From Candidatus Rokuibacteriota bacterium (GTDB taxonomy: Bacteria > Methylomirabilota > Methylomirabilia > Rokubacteriales > CSP1-6), in the NCBI GenBank assembly GCA_003220495.1, contig QHSP01000063.1, forward strand, positions 1 through 42,034: a DNA stretch of 42,034 bases. The letters are read 5' to 3'. The notes under the pieces were generated by a model. The model did not search any database. It worked only from the letters and a program-made list of their open reading frames with translations, and was not told the origin of the DNA. Shown here piece by piece: positions 8,002-15,673 of the stretch (the stretch's first letter is position 1; each line of letters starts with the position of its first letter). The translations under genes were made by a program, and so were the position numbers.

Positions 8002-9198
8002 CTAGAAGAGCGGGCTGTTCGACTCGAGCCCGAGCACGGTGCGCCCCACGGCCTCGTAGTTCACGAACTGGAGCTGGTTGTGGCGCGTGACCACCTCGGC
8101 GTCGCGCGCGTACCGCTCGAGCGGACTCGACGTGAAGATCGACGTGGTGCCGGCGGTGGCGCAGATCATGTGCGTGGCGGTGGCTGCGCTCTGCGCCGCG
8201 TGGGTCATCGCCAGCCGGAGGTCGGCCCGCTGGCGCTCGGAGATCGGCCGCGCGGCGACGGCGGTCTGCCACATCTCGCCGACGACGTCGAACAGGAGCG
8301 CGCGGCCCGACCTCAAGATCGCCTCGGCTTCACCGACCTTGGCCTGCACCAGCGCGCGGTCGCGCAGGAGCTCCGACGACGAGCGCGGGACCTTGACCTG
8401 CGCCAGCTCCACGAACGCGTCGATGGTGGCGCGGGCGACACCGAGCCCCACGCAGCAGAAGCCGCACCCGGCCAGATCGAACCCGTGCATGCGGTTCATC
8501 GGGCCGGTGACCCGCGCGCGCAGATCGAGCGCCGAGAACGTGCGCTCCTCGGGCACGAAGAGATCCTCCACCTCGACGTCGTGGCTCCCCGTGCCGCGTA
8601 GCCCGCTCACGTTCCAGGTGTCGACGATGCGCGCAACGGACTTCGGATAGAAGTATGCGATCCGCACTTCCTGGTCACCGTTGGGTCGCAGACGCGGCTG
8701 ATCGCCGTCGAAGACCTTGCATGCGCCGTGGAGCGCGGAAGAGTGCATACAGCCGCTCGCGAAGAACCAGTGGCCGGTGACCTTGTAACCGCCCGGCACC
8801 GCCACGGCGCGCCCGCGGGGATTCGCGGACCCAGCCGAGATCCCCACCGGATCGCTGAAGAAGATCTCGCGGCGCACCTCGGGCGCGAACTGCGCGCTCT
8901 GGCGCAGCGTGTTGATCCCCATCGCCAGGCACCAGCCCGTGGAGCCGTCCGCGCGCGCGACCTCCTCGATGACGTGCAGGGTCGTGAGGATGTCGGCGCC
9001 CAGTCCCCCTTCGGCCTCGGGCAGGGCGACCCTGAAGAGGCGAGCGTTGGCGATTTCCAGGACGAGCTCGGGCGGAAGCTGGCGCGCGGCCTCGATCTCG
9101 GCCGCTCGCTCGCGGATGCGCGGCCCAAGTGCCTGAGCAATCGCCAACGGCGTGGTCGCTGCCGGCACCGTGTCGGTGATCATGGAGTCGGCGCCCAT
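8002..9198 (-). CDS. Acyl-CoA dehydrogenase-fold flavoprotein (group D monooxygenase-like)
   Basis: A 398-residue protein with the acyl-CoA dehydrogenase fold throughout: an N-terminal helical domain (PELVLEIANARLFRVALP), a beta domain (YKVTGHWFFASGCMHSSAL, then WNVSGLRGTGSHDVEVEDLF) and a C-terminal helical bundle ending in ERYARDAEVVTRHNQLQF. The WFFASG and RGTGSHDV signatures match the HsaA/HpaB-like two-component flavin monooxygenases better than true fatty-acyl-CoA dehydrogenases, and the usual catalytic Glu context is not evident. A reductase partner is not adjacent. The start is uncertain: ATG 9198 or ATG 9183. A promoter-like sequence at 9197-9226 would favour 9183. Confidence 0.82.
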   Translation of the reverse strand: MGADSMITDTVPAATTPLAIAQALGPRIRERAAEIEAARQLPPELVLEIANARLFRVALPEAEGGLGADILTTLHVIEEVARADGSTGWCLAMGINTLRQSAQFAPEVRREIFFSDPVGISAGSANPRGRAVAVPGGYKVTGHWFFASGCMHSSALHGACKVFDGDQPRLRPNGDQEVRIAYFYPKSVARIVDTWNVSGLRGTGSHDVEVEDLFVPEERTFSALDLRARVTGPMNRMHGFDLAGCGFCCVGLGVARATIDAFVELAQVKVPRSSSELLRDRALVQAKVGEAEAILRSGRALLFDVVGEMWQTAVAARPISERQRADLRLAMTHAAQSAATATHMICATAGTTSIFTSSPLERYARDAEVVTRHNQLQFVNYEAVGRTVLGLESNSPLF

Positions 9199-9226
9199 CC
9201 TGCGCCAGCCGCGGGCGCGCCGTCAA
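9197..9226 (-). promoter_or_regulatory. Candidate promoter for the acyl-CoA-dehydrogenase-fold gene
   Basis: On the minus strand: TTGACG (9226-9221), 18-bp spacer, CAGGAT (9202-9197). Transcription would begin near 9190, which leaves ATG 9198 outside the message and makes ATG 9183 the start with a very short leader. It lies exactly where the truncated thioredoxin-like gene breaks off. Confidence 0.3.
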
Positions 9227-9241
9227 GACGCCGGCCGAGGT

Positions 9242-9616
9242 CAGGAGCTCGTTCACGATGTCGGCATTCGGCGACTCGCCGGGATCGGCTCGCGGACCGC
9301 GGCCCAGCTCCTGGCCGTCGCGCGGGAAGATACGGAGCTCCAGACCGATCGCTTCGGCCAGGCGCGCCAGCATCGGAACGTCACGGCGGCGGTCAGACGA
9401 CCACTCCTCCGATATCACCAGAACCTTCACGGGACCGCCGGATTGCGCGGCGAGCCAGCGGATCGCGGCGACCTGGGCCTCGCTCAATTGGGCGCGCGCG
9501 TACCGCGCGCGGAGCAGACCACTGAAATCCTGCCGTCTGGGGCCCAGCCACCAGCCGGCCTCTCGCGCGAGATTCTCCGGGGTGCCGACGTACGCGACGT
9601 ACTGATCGAAGGTCAT
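9242..9616 (-). pseudogene. Thioredoxin-family protein, C-terminally truncated
   Basis: From ATG 9616 (MTFDQYVAYVGTPENLARE) the frame encodes about 125 residues that read like an uncharacterised thioredoxin-fold family, with VKVLVISEEWSSDRRRDVP, LELRIFPRDGQ and ESPNADIVNELL. As I recall the family, a Cys sits where this protein has Arg in SSDRRRDVP, and it continues for 60-80 more residues. Here the similarity stops at NELL (9242), and about 40 bases later the next gene starts. The frame stays open into the neighbour's antisense, which is not family sequence. A deletion or rearrangement seems to have removed the 3' part. A GTG at 9664 is an alternative start. Confidence 0.55.
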
Positions 9617-9671
9617 ACCCTGCGCAAAGCGCTCCGCCGTCACGACGCTCTTCCCGCGGCCCACGCGGGTG

Positions 9672-9701
9672 AGCGTAGCGTTTGCAAACGAGGAGCGTCA
9701 A
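9672..9701 (-). promoter_or_regulatory. Candidate promoter for the thioredoxin-like gene
   Basis: Minus strand: TTGACG (9701-9696), 18-bp spacer, TACGCT (9677-9672). Its -35 box is the left arm of the palindrome CGTCAAGA-N9-TCTTGACG (9696-9720) shared with the plus-strand promoter. Confidence 0.3.
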
Positions 9702-9743
9702 GAACCGGGGCCTCTTGACGCCGCGCCTCTTTGGGCAGATTCT
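9696..9743 (+). promoter_or_regulatory. Candidate promoter for the amidohydrolase/lyase pair, with overlapping palindrome
   Basis: TTGACG (9715-9720), 17-bp spacer, GATTCT (9738-9743), about 60 bases before the GTG start at 9803. The -35 box is the right arm of a perfect 8-bp inverted repeat, CGTCAAGA (9696-9703) and TCTTGACG (9713-9720). The two divergent -35 elements therefore face each other 13 bp apart, and one protein bound there could govern both directions. Confidence 0.35.
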
Positions 9744-9802
9744 CGCTCGCATCGAGCGACTCACGGCCGCGTCCTGAATCTCGGCCGTTGGAGGACACCA
9801 CC

Positions 9803-10993
9803 GTGGCGCGAAACGGATACCGGATCTTCGACGCCGACACCCACGTCGGGCCGACGATGGACGTACTCGAAGGCTATCTGGCCTCGCCCGAGCGCGCGGC
9901 GCTCGAGCCGCTTCGCGATCTGCGCCGCGTGAACACGCGCACCGGCCAGATCTCGTATCACGTCGGCGAGCGCAAGTACGAGCGGCGTCTGGGCGAGCCG
10001 GCGGCACGGCCGGCGGACCCCCGCGCGTACATGGGCGCCTACGGCGGCGCGCACAAGGGCCGCGACCCTGACCCGCGGGTCGATCACGACCCCGCGGCGC
10101 GCATCGCCGATATGGACTCCGAGGGCGTCGACGTCAATTTGCTGCTGCCCTCCGGCTGGTTCGGCACCTGGACGACCGTCGAGGACACCCGGCAGGAGCT
10201 CGCGTTGTATCGCGCCTACCATCGCTGGATGACGGACTACTGCTCGGCCTATCCCGAACGGCTGAGCGGCGTCATCCTGGTCTCGGGCCGCGACGTGCGC
10301 GGAAGCCTCGCGGAGGTCGAGCGATGCGCGGCAGAGCCGTGGGCGCTGGCGCTCTTCTGCTACGCGCCGTACGGCATGCCCCTGGACCATCCCGATCTGG
10401 AGCCGTACTGGGCGGCGGCGCAGCATCACGACCTCTCGGTCGTGCTCCACACGTTCACGGTCATGCCGCCCTACGGGCCCGGAGGTCTGGATACCTGGGA
10501 CAACCTCTGGCTGCAGCGCTCGGCCGCGCATCCCTGGTGCGGCATGCGCAACATGGCCGCACTCATCGGCGCGGGTGTGCTCGATCGGTATCCGAATCTG
10601 CGACTGGGAGTGCTCGAAGCCGGGCACGGATGGCTTCCGTTCTGGGCCAAGCGCCTGGACGAGCACGCCGAGTCGGTGGCGCGCGCTCTGCCGCCGCTCA
10701 AACACAAGCCGAGCGACTACATCACCTCTGGTCGTTTCTTTCAGACTATCGAGATGTCGGAAGGCGTCGAGCTGACGCAGGCCGTCATCCAGCTCCTGGG
10801 CGAGGACATCCTGATGTACGCCTCGGACTACCCGCACGGCGAGAGCTGGTTTCCAAAGTCGGTGGACACGGTGATGGCGTGGAATCTGCCGGAGCCTGCG
10901 AAGCGCAAGCTCTTCTGGGACAACGCCGCCCGCTTCTACCGTCGCTTCAACCGCGCACCGGCGGGCGTCGTCTCGACCACCGATCGTGCCTGA
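9803..10993 (+). CDS. Amidohydrolase family protein
   Basis: A 396-residue protein of the amidohydrolase-2 group. Landmarks are an N-terminal FDADTHVGP (the first metal motif has D-x-D-x-H rather than H-x-H), a central VVLHTF, LEAGHGWLPFWAKRLDEH, and a C-terminal YASDYPHGE whose Asp would be a metal ligand. GTG 9803 is chosen over an upstream ATG (9731) because GGAGG lies 8 bases before it and family similarity begins at ARNGYRIFDAD. The stop overlaps the following lyase gene by 8 bases, so the two are translationally coupled. Relatives hydrolyse or decarboxylate cyclic and aromatic acids. It has no signal peptide, unlike the amidohydrolase at 6847. Confidence 0.86.
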   Translation: MARNGYRIFDADTHVGPTMDVLEGYLASPERAALEPLRDLRRVNTRTGQISYHVGERKYERRLGEPAARPADPRAYMGAYGGAHKGRDPDPRVDHDPAARIADMDSEGVDVNLLLPSGWFGTWTTVEDTRQELALYRAYHRWMTDYCSAYPERLSGVILVSGRDVRGSLAEVERCAAEPWALALFCYAPYGMPLDHPDLEPYWAAAQHHDLSVVLHTFTVMPPYGPGGLDTWDNLWLQRSAAHPWCGMRNMAALIGAGVLDRYPNLRLGVLEAGHGWLPFWAKRLDEHAESVARALPPLKHKPSDYITSGRFFQTIEMSEGVELTQAVIQLLGEDILMYASDYPHGESWFPKSVDTVMAWNLPEPAKRKLFWDNAARFYRRFNRAPAGVVSTTDRA

Positions 10994-11852
10994 CCGGGGG
11001 CCGCGACCCTCGACGAAGCTACGGACCCTGCTGGCGCGCAACGATCGGGTTCTGGCGGTGCTGGGCGCGCCCAACGCCTTCCACGCGAAGATCATGGAGG
11101 CCGCCGGCTGCGAGGCGGCATTCGTGGGCACCGGCATCACCGGCGGTAACTACACGGCGCTCCCCGACACGGGCCTTCTCTCCGCCACCGAGTGCCTCCA
11201 GTTCGCGGGCTACATCGCGCGGGCCGTCTCCTTTCCTTTGATCCTCGACGGCGACACCGGCCACGGCGGTCCGCCCGCGGTGCGCCGGCTCGTGCACGAG
11301 AGCATCCGCGCCGGGCTGGCCGGGATTCGCATCGACGATCAGCCGATCGAGGGCAAGCGCGCCACGCAGTCAGCCGGTATCGAGGTGGTCTCGCGCGAGG
11401 CGGCCGTCGAGCGCTACCACGCCGCGGTTCAGGCCCGTGACGAGCTCGACCCCGACTTCGTGGTCATGGCGCAGTGCTACGCGCGCGACGCGGTGAACGG
11501 CGGCATGAGCGAGCTCGTCGAAAGGCTGAACGCGTATCTCAGCCGCGGTCGGGTCGACTGGGTGCAGTTCGAGTCGCCGCATTCGGTGGACGAGATCAAG
11601 GAGGCGCGCGCCGCGGTGGCCGGCGTTTTTTCGGTCATGCAGGGCAAGCTGCCCCGGCCGTTGAGCTTGTCCGAGCACTTCGCGCTGGGACTACGCGTGG
11701 CGTGGTACACGTTCCTGCCAGACCAGGTTCTGAAGGCCACCAGCTGGGAGTTCCTGCGCGACTTCATGCAGCGGGACATCGACGCGTGGGCCGACTTTCA
11801 GGCCAGCCACGCCGGCAACCCGCACCTCCGCACCCTCCGGTCGAATCCCTAG
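10986..11852 (+). CDS. Isocitrate lyase/PEP mutase-fold protein (non-canonical active site)
   Basis: A 288-residue TIM-barrel protein starting at GTG, overlapping the amidohydrolase stop by 8 bases. The superfamily metal-binding motif is intact: Asp88-Gly-Asp90-Thr-Gly-His in LILDGDTGHGG. Where isocitrate and methylisocitrate lyases have KRCGH with the catalytic Cys, this protein reads EGKRATQSAG (residues 122-131), so the Cys is absent. That points to the oxaloacetate-decarboxylase, PEP-mutase or carboxyvinyl-phosphonate branches, or an unstudied activity, cleaving or rearranging a small 2-oxo acid. Coupling to an amidohydrolase suggests that it processes the product of that enzyme, which is inference. 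Confidence 0.83.
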   Translation: MPDRGPRPSTKLRTLLARNDRVLAVLGAPNAFHAKIMEAAGCEAAFVGTGITGGNYTALPDTGLLSATECLQFAGYIARAVSFPLILDGDTGHGGPPAVRRLVHESIRAGLAGIRIDDQPIEGKRATQSAGIEVVSREAAVERYHAAVQARDELDPDFVVMAQCYARDAVNGGMSELVERLNAYLSRGRVDWVQFESPHSVDEIKEARAAVAGVFSVMQGKLPRPLSLSEHFALGLRVAWYTFLPDQVLKATSWEFLRDFMQRDIDAWADFQASHAGNPHLRTLRSNP

Positions 11853-12029
11853 GCCCCGATTGCCCGCCTCGCACGGCGTTGCCAGTCTGGCCACCGGGAG
11901 CCGCTGTTAGCGACGCGATTTTGCGACGTTCTTGCCCGGGGGGCTCATGGCATCACCCATGCTCTCAACCTTCAACTGAGCCATCCATAGATACGGCAAA
12001 TACGGCCCGATGACGGAGGAGCCAACGCC

Positions 12030-12617
12030 ATGAGACGCGCATTTCTGATCCTGGCCACGATCGCCTTGATGCTGCCGCCGACCGTACTGCTGGCCCAGTC
12101 GCCGAGCCCCGAGGTCAAGAAGACCGCGAAGGCCGATGACGCGACGAGGCCGAGTAGCGGCGGCGCCGGACAGACGATGAAGGACTCCTGGATCACGACC
12201 AAGACGAAGCTCGCGCTCACGACGGACGGCCGCACGAAGGCCCGCCACATCTCGGTCGAGACGCAGGGCCGCGCCGTCATGCTGCGCGGCAAGGTGTCGA
12301 GCACCGAGGAGCGGACGGCGGCCGAAGAGATCGCGCGCGGCATCTCCGGCGTCGCCTCCGTGAACAACGCGCTCCAGATCGTGCCGGACGATCAGCGCAA
12401 GACGGTCGACACGAAGGACGACGGGATCGAGACCGCCATCCGCGAACGGCTCATGAACGACGCTCAGCTCAAGGGCGCCGGCATCAAGATCCGCTCGGAC
12501 AATAGCGTCGTGACCTTGCGAGGCAAAATCTCGGACCCGAAGGCCAAGTCGCACGCCTCCGACGTGGTGCGCGGCGTGCCCGGTGTCAGGGCGGTGAGGA
12601 ACGAGCTCGCCCTGTAG
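12030..12617 (+). CDS. Periplasmic protein with two BON domains
   Basis: A 195-residue protein with a clear signal peptide (FLILATIALMLPPTVLLAQS). Two BON domains follow. The first spans roughly residues 50-120 (WITTKTKLALTTDG, MLRGKVSSTEERTAAEEIAR, GVASVNNALQI). The second spans roughly 130-195 (IETAIRERLMNDAQLKG, VVTLRGKISDPKAKSHASDV, GVRAVRNELAL). BON domains bind phospholipid or hydrophobic surfaces; the OsmY/DolP-like double-BON form supports envelope integrity under stress. A GGAGGAG ribosome-binding site precedes the ATG. It stands 177 bases after the lyase gene and 25 bases before an unknown gene, with which it may be co-transcribed. Confidence 0.9.
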   Translation: MRRAFLILATIALMLPPTVLLAQSPSPEVKKTAKADDATRPSSGGAGQTMKDSWITTKTKLALTTDGRTKARHISVETQGRAVMLRGKVSSTEERTAAEEIARGISGVASVNNALQIVPDDQRKTVDTKDDGIETAIRERLMNDAQLKGAGIKIRSDNSVVTLRGKISDPKAKSHASDVVRGVPGVRAVRNELAL

Positions 12618-12642
12618 GGTTGGGCTCGATGTCCGGCCACTA

Positions 12643-13389
12643 ATGCTGGCTCAGGCGGACTTCCAGAGAGCCCTGGCGCTCGCGCTCGGCGAGTTCGCGT
12701 CGGCGTGGACGATCGTCGGCGATTGCGCGCCGGTCGATCGCTTCGATGCGAGCCACTGGGGCTCGGGCCCGCAGAGCTTTCAGGTGACGCTGCGCCATCG
12801 CGTGACCGGCCATCTGAAGGTGCTCGGCCGGCGGGTCGCCTATGAGCCCGGCGCGACCGTGCATCCGGCGGTCGCGCTTTCGCTCGTCGGGGCCTACCGA
12901 CATGGGAACTCCGAGCCGATCCGGGTCTATCTGGAGGAGATCGGCGTCGCGGCGGTCAGCACCAACGACACGACGCACTTCTTCCGCCGTGCCTCGACCA
13001 CCTCGCCACCGCCGGCGGCGCGTGCGGAGCCGGCCGAGATCCTGGCGGCGGGGCTGGCCGTCGCGGCGCCCCTTTCCTCTCGCGGTACGACTTCGGTGGT
13101 TGGGGAGCCCGACGGATTGGAACGCGAGATCGAAAGCCGGCCGCAGCGCACAGGGCTCAGGTCCTGGCGCCTGAAGCCGAAGTGGCCGTCGCTTCTGACC
13201 GGTGGCTCACGTGAGCCGCGCGAGGTCCCCCCACCGCCCGTGCCCGCCGGTCTCAGACGGAGCATGCGAATGCCCCAGGCGCCTGAGGCCCGCAAGCCGA
13301 TGCTCGGCCGGCTCAGGCGAGAGCTGCAGATCTGGTACTGGCGCCGGGCCGCGGGTAACGGCCAGGACAAGTCGCACGCACGGGATTGA
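12643..13389 (+). CDS. Hypothetical protein, 248 aa
   Basis: I do not recognise this protein. The first 115 residues look like a compact folded domain (LALALGEFASAWTIVGDCAP, then alternating strands in FQVTLRHRVTGHLKVLGRR and LSLVGAYRHGN). The remainder is Pro/Arg-rich and probably disordered, ending in a basic helix (LGRLRRELQIWYWRRAAG). There is no signal peptide and no obvious catalytic motif. It starts 25 bases after the double-BON gene without a strong ribosome-binding site, and faces the binding-protein gene of the Liv operon across a bidirectional terminator. The uninterrupted frame and its position support a real gene. Confidence 0.55.
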   Translation: MLAQADFQRALALALGEFASAWTIVGDCAPVDRFDASHWGSGPQSFQVTLRHRVTGHLKVLGRRVAYEPGATVHPAVALSLVGAYRHGNSEPIRVYLEEIGVAAVSTNDTTHFFRRASTTSPPPAARAEPAEILAAGLAVAAPLSSRGTTSVVGEPDGLEREIESRPQRTGLRSWRLKPKWPSLLTGGSREPREVPPPPVPAGLRRSMRMPQAPEARKPMLGRLRRELQIWYWRRAAGNGQDKSHARD

Positions 13390-13399
13390 AGCGGGGCGA

Positions 13400-13417
13400 G
13401 GCGGCCGCTCGGCCGCC
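13400..13417. terminator. Bidirectional stem-loop between convergent genes
   Basis: GGCGGCC (13400-13406), GCTC loop, GGCCGCC (13411-13417). It is extended outward by GGGGCG on the left and CGCCC on the right with a bulge. It lies between the convergent stops at 13389 and 13434. It is strong enough to end transcription both ways, though no U-tract is present. Confidence 0.5.
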
Positions 13418-13433
13418 CCGCCCGGTCCTGCGA

Positions 13434-14654
13434 CTAGTTCTTGCGGAAGGCGTCGAACAGCTCGCCGAACAGCTCCCAGTACTCGCCGTTGAACTTGGCC
13501 AGTCGCTCCTGCTGGATGGGGGCGTGATCGGTCGGGCTGGTGTCCACCTTGATACCCGGCAGCAGGAACGGCAGCTCGACGCCCTTGAGGTTCTCCGCCT
13601 GCCGCATGATGTTCTCGCGTGACAGGTCGCTGCCGCACTGCTTGATCACGTGGGCCATCAGGATCGCCGCGCTGTAGCCGAAGAAGTTCGAGTCGTCCTC
13701 GAGGCTGCCCTCGGGGTAGTACTTCTTCATGAACGCGACCCAGTCCTGGAAGCCCTTGTCGTTCTTCCACTGTGGGTCGGTGACGACCTTCGTGTAGAGC
13801 GCCGTGATCAGCCCCCTGGATGCCTCGACACCGGCGGGTTTGAGCACGCTGGCGTACGAGCTCGACACGTTGTTGAGGAAGTGGGTGGGCTTCCAGCCGA
13901 TGTCGTGGGCCTTTCTGATCGCCTGCACCGCGAACTTTGGGATCGTCACGTTGAAGAACACGTTGGCCCCGGAATTCTTGAGATTGATGATCTGTGAGTC
14001 GATCGTCGGGTCCGTCACCTCGTGGCTCTGCTTGAGCACGATCAGCTTCGAGGCGGCGGCGCCGAGGCCGTCCTCCATGCCCTTGACGTAGTCCTTCCCG
14101 TAGTCGTCGTTCTGATACAGGATGCCGATCTTAGCGTCGGGGATGTTCTTGAGGATGTACGCCGCGTAGACCCTGCCCTCGGTCTGGTAGTTGGGCTGGA
14201 AGCCCATCGTCCACGGGAAGTTCTTCGGGTCGTCCCACTTGGTGGCGCCGGTGGCCACGAAAAGGTGCGGCACCTTCTGCTGGTTGACGTACTTGTGGAT
14301 CGCGGTGTTGGTCGGCGTCCCGAGCGTCTGGAACAGCGCGGCGACCTGGTCCTGCTCGACCAGCTTGCGCACCATCTCGACGGTCTTGGGTGGCGTATAG
14401 GCGTCGTCGTAGGTGATGAAGGTGATCTTCCGGCCGTTGATGCCACCCTCGTCGTTGACCTTCTTGAAGTAGGCGGCGATCGTCTTGCCGATCGTGCCGT
14501 ACGCCGAGGCGGGGCCACTGTAGGGGTTGGTGTTGCCGATCTTGATCTCGGTCGGGGTGACGCCGACCACCGTCTGGGCGCCGGCCGGGACCGTGGCCAC
14601 GGCGGCCATGCCCAGCGCGAGTGCGAGGGCGAGCAGTTGCAGGCTGCGTCTCAT
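13434..14654 (-). CDS. Branched-chain amino acid-type ABC transporter substrate-binding protein
   Basis: A 406-residue periplasmic binding protein (Peripla_BP_6/LivK type). The signal peptide is RRSLQLLALALALGMAAVAT, with cleavage after VPAGAQ. The mature start VGVTPTEIKIGNTNPYSGPA is the standard first strand of the family. Later landmarks are INGRKITFITYDDAYTPPKT, ILYQNDDYGKDYVKGMEDG and the C-terminal FFGYSAAILMAHVIKQCG. ATG 14654 has GGAGG just upstream. It is the last gene of the minus-strand livGFHM cluster, 14 bases after livM, and is followed by a strong hairpin. Relatives bind branched-chain amino acids, amides, urea or aromatic acids; the ligand cannot be told here. Confidence 0.92.
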   Translation of the reverse strand: MRRSLQLLALALALGMAAVATVPAGAQTVVGVTPTEIKIGNTNPYSGPASAYGTIGKTIAAYFKKVNDEGGINGRKITFITYDDAYTPPKTVEMVRKLVEQDQVAALFQTLGTPTNTAIHKYVNQQKVPHLFVATGATKWDDPKNFPWTMGFQPNYQTEGRVYAAYILKNIPDAKIGILYQNDDYGKDYVKGMEDGLGAAASKLIVLKQSHEVTDPTIDSQIINLKNSGANVFFNVTIPKFAVQAIRKAHDIGWKPTHFLNNVSSSYASVLKPAGVEASRGLITALYTKVVTDPQWKNDKGFQDWVAFMKKYYPEGSLEDDSNFFGYSAAILMAHVIKQCGSDLSRENIMRQAENLKGVELPFLLPGIKVDTSPTDHAPIQQERLAKFNGEYWELFGELFDAFRKN

Positions 14655-14668
14655 GAACACTCCTCCAT

Positions 14669-15673
14669 TCACGTCGTGGTATGAGCCTGTGAGGGAACGA
14701 CGCTCCGTTCCTTTTGTTGAACGCGTGACCGAGTAGCCCGGATCCAGAGTAGCCGGATCGCCCCGGCGATGCCAAACGGCATGAGGTACATGAACCCGAT
14801 CAGGAACACGCCGAAGATCGCCCAGGGCGCCGCCTTGGAGATGTCCTGCGCCCAGTTCGGAACGAACTGGATGAACAGGGCCCCGAACACGGCGCCGGAG
14901 ATCGACGCCAGGCCGCCGATGACGCTGCCGATCAGCAAGGTCACCGACAAGAACACGTTGAAGGAGTCCGGCGCAACGTACGCAATCACGCACGCCGACA
15001 AGGCTCCGGCCACCCCGGTGTAGGCCGCGCTCACGCCGAAGACCAGCGATTTGTAGAGCGCCGTGTTGACGCCCATCGCCTCGGCGGCGATATGGTTGTC
15101 CCGGATCGCGACGATCGCGCGGCCCACCCGGCCGCGCAACAAATTGGCTCCCAGCCAGAAGAGGAGCACGAGCACGCTCAGGGTCACGAAGTAGAGCCAC
15201 TGATCTGGGTTCAGCGGCAGGCCGAACGGGGCATTGGGCTTGCTCAGCACGATGCCCTGCGATCCGCCCGTCCAGTGCTCGAAGTACTTCAGGATCTGAG
15301 GCACCGCCAACGCCAGCGAGAAGGTGGCCAGTGCGAGATAGAGCCCTTCGAGGCGAAGGGCGGGCAAGCCGAAGAGGAATCCGACGATTAGGCACAGCAC
15401 GCCCGCCACCGGGATGGTCCAGCCGTAGGAGATGTTCCAGCGATCCATCATGATCGCCGAGACGTAGGCGCCGATCGCATAGAACGCGCCGTGACCCAGC
15501 GAGAACTGGCCGTTGTAGCCGGTCAGCATGTTCAGGCCGAGGATGGCGATCGCGTAGATGTAGACTTGCGAGAACTGAAAGAGGCGAAAGTTGCTCAGCA
15601 TGAGCGGCAGCGCGCACGCCGCCAGCAAGAGAGCCAGCAATCCGGCGACGCGCGGCAGGCGCGCGATGCTCAC
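14669..15673 (-). CDS. livM: Branched-chain amino acid-type ABC permease, LivM
   Basis: A 334-residue inner-membrane permease subunit with multiple hydrophobic segments. The LivM signature IAILGLNMLTGYNGQFSLGH is near residue 40-60, followed by GLYLALATFSLALAVPQ and AIRDNHIAAEAMGVNTALYK, the loop that contacts the ATPases. It starts at GTG 15673, whose last two bases are part of the livH stop (GTGA), so translation is coupled. It pairs with LivH to form the pore for the binding protein encoded next. The C-terminal tail is Arg/Gln-rich (RVQQKERSVV) and longer than usual. Confidence 0.92.
   Translation of the reverse strand: MSIARLPRVAGLLALLLAACALPLMLSNFRLFQFSQVYIYAIAILGLNMLTGYNGQFSLGHGAFYAIGAYVSAIMMDRWNISYGWTIPVAGVLCLIVGFLFGLPALRLEGLYLALATFSLALAVPQILKYFEHWTGGSQGIVLSKPNAPFGLPLNPDQWLYFVTLSVLVLLFWLGANLLRGRVGRAIVAIRDNHIAAEAMGVNTALYKSLVFGVSAAYTGVAGALSACVIAYVAPDSFNVFLSVTLLIGSVIGGLASISGAVFGALFIQFVPNWAQDISKAAPWAIFGVFLIGFMYLMPFGIAGAIRLLWIRATRSRVQQKERSVVPSQAHTTT

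Noticed and set aside
6166-8601. 811-codon plus-strand frame across the DUF885 and amidohydrolase genes
   Set aside because: It runs through one gene in a shifted frame and through another in antisense. Its composition is Arg/Ser-rich without motifs, and both overlapped genes are well supported.
14655-15617. N-terminal extension of the binding-protein frame through livM
   Set aside because: The extension is out of frame with the real livM and lacks family features. A signal peptide and ribosome-binding site mark ATG 14654.
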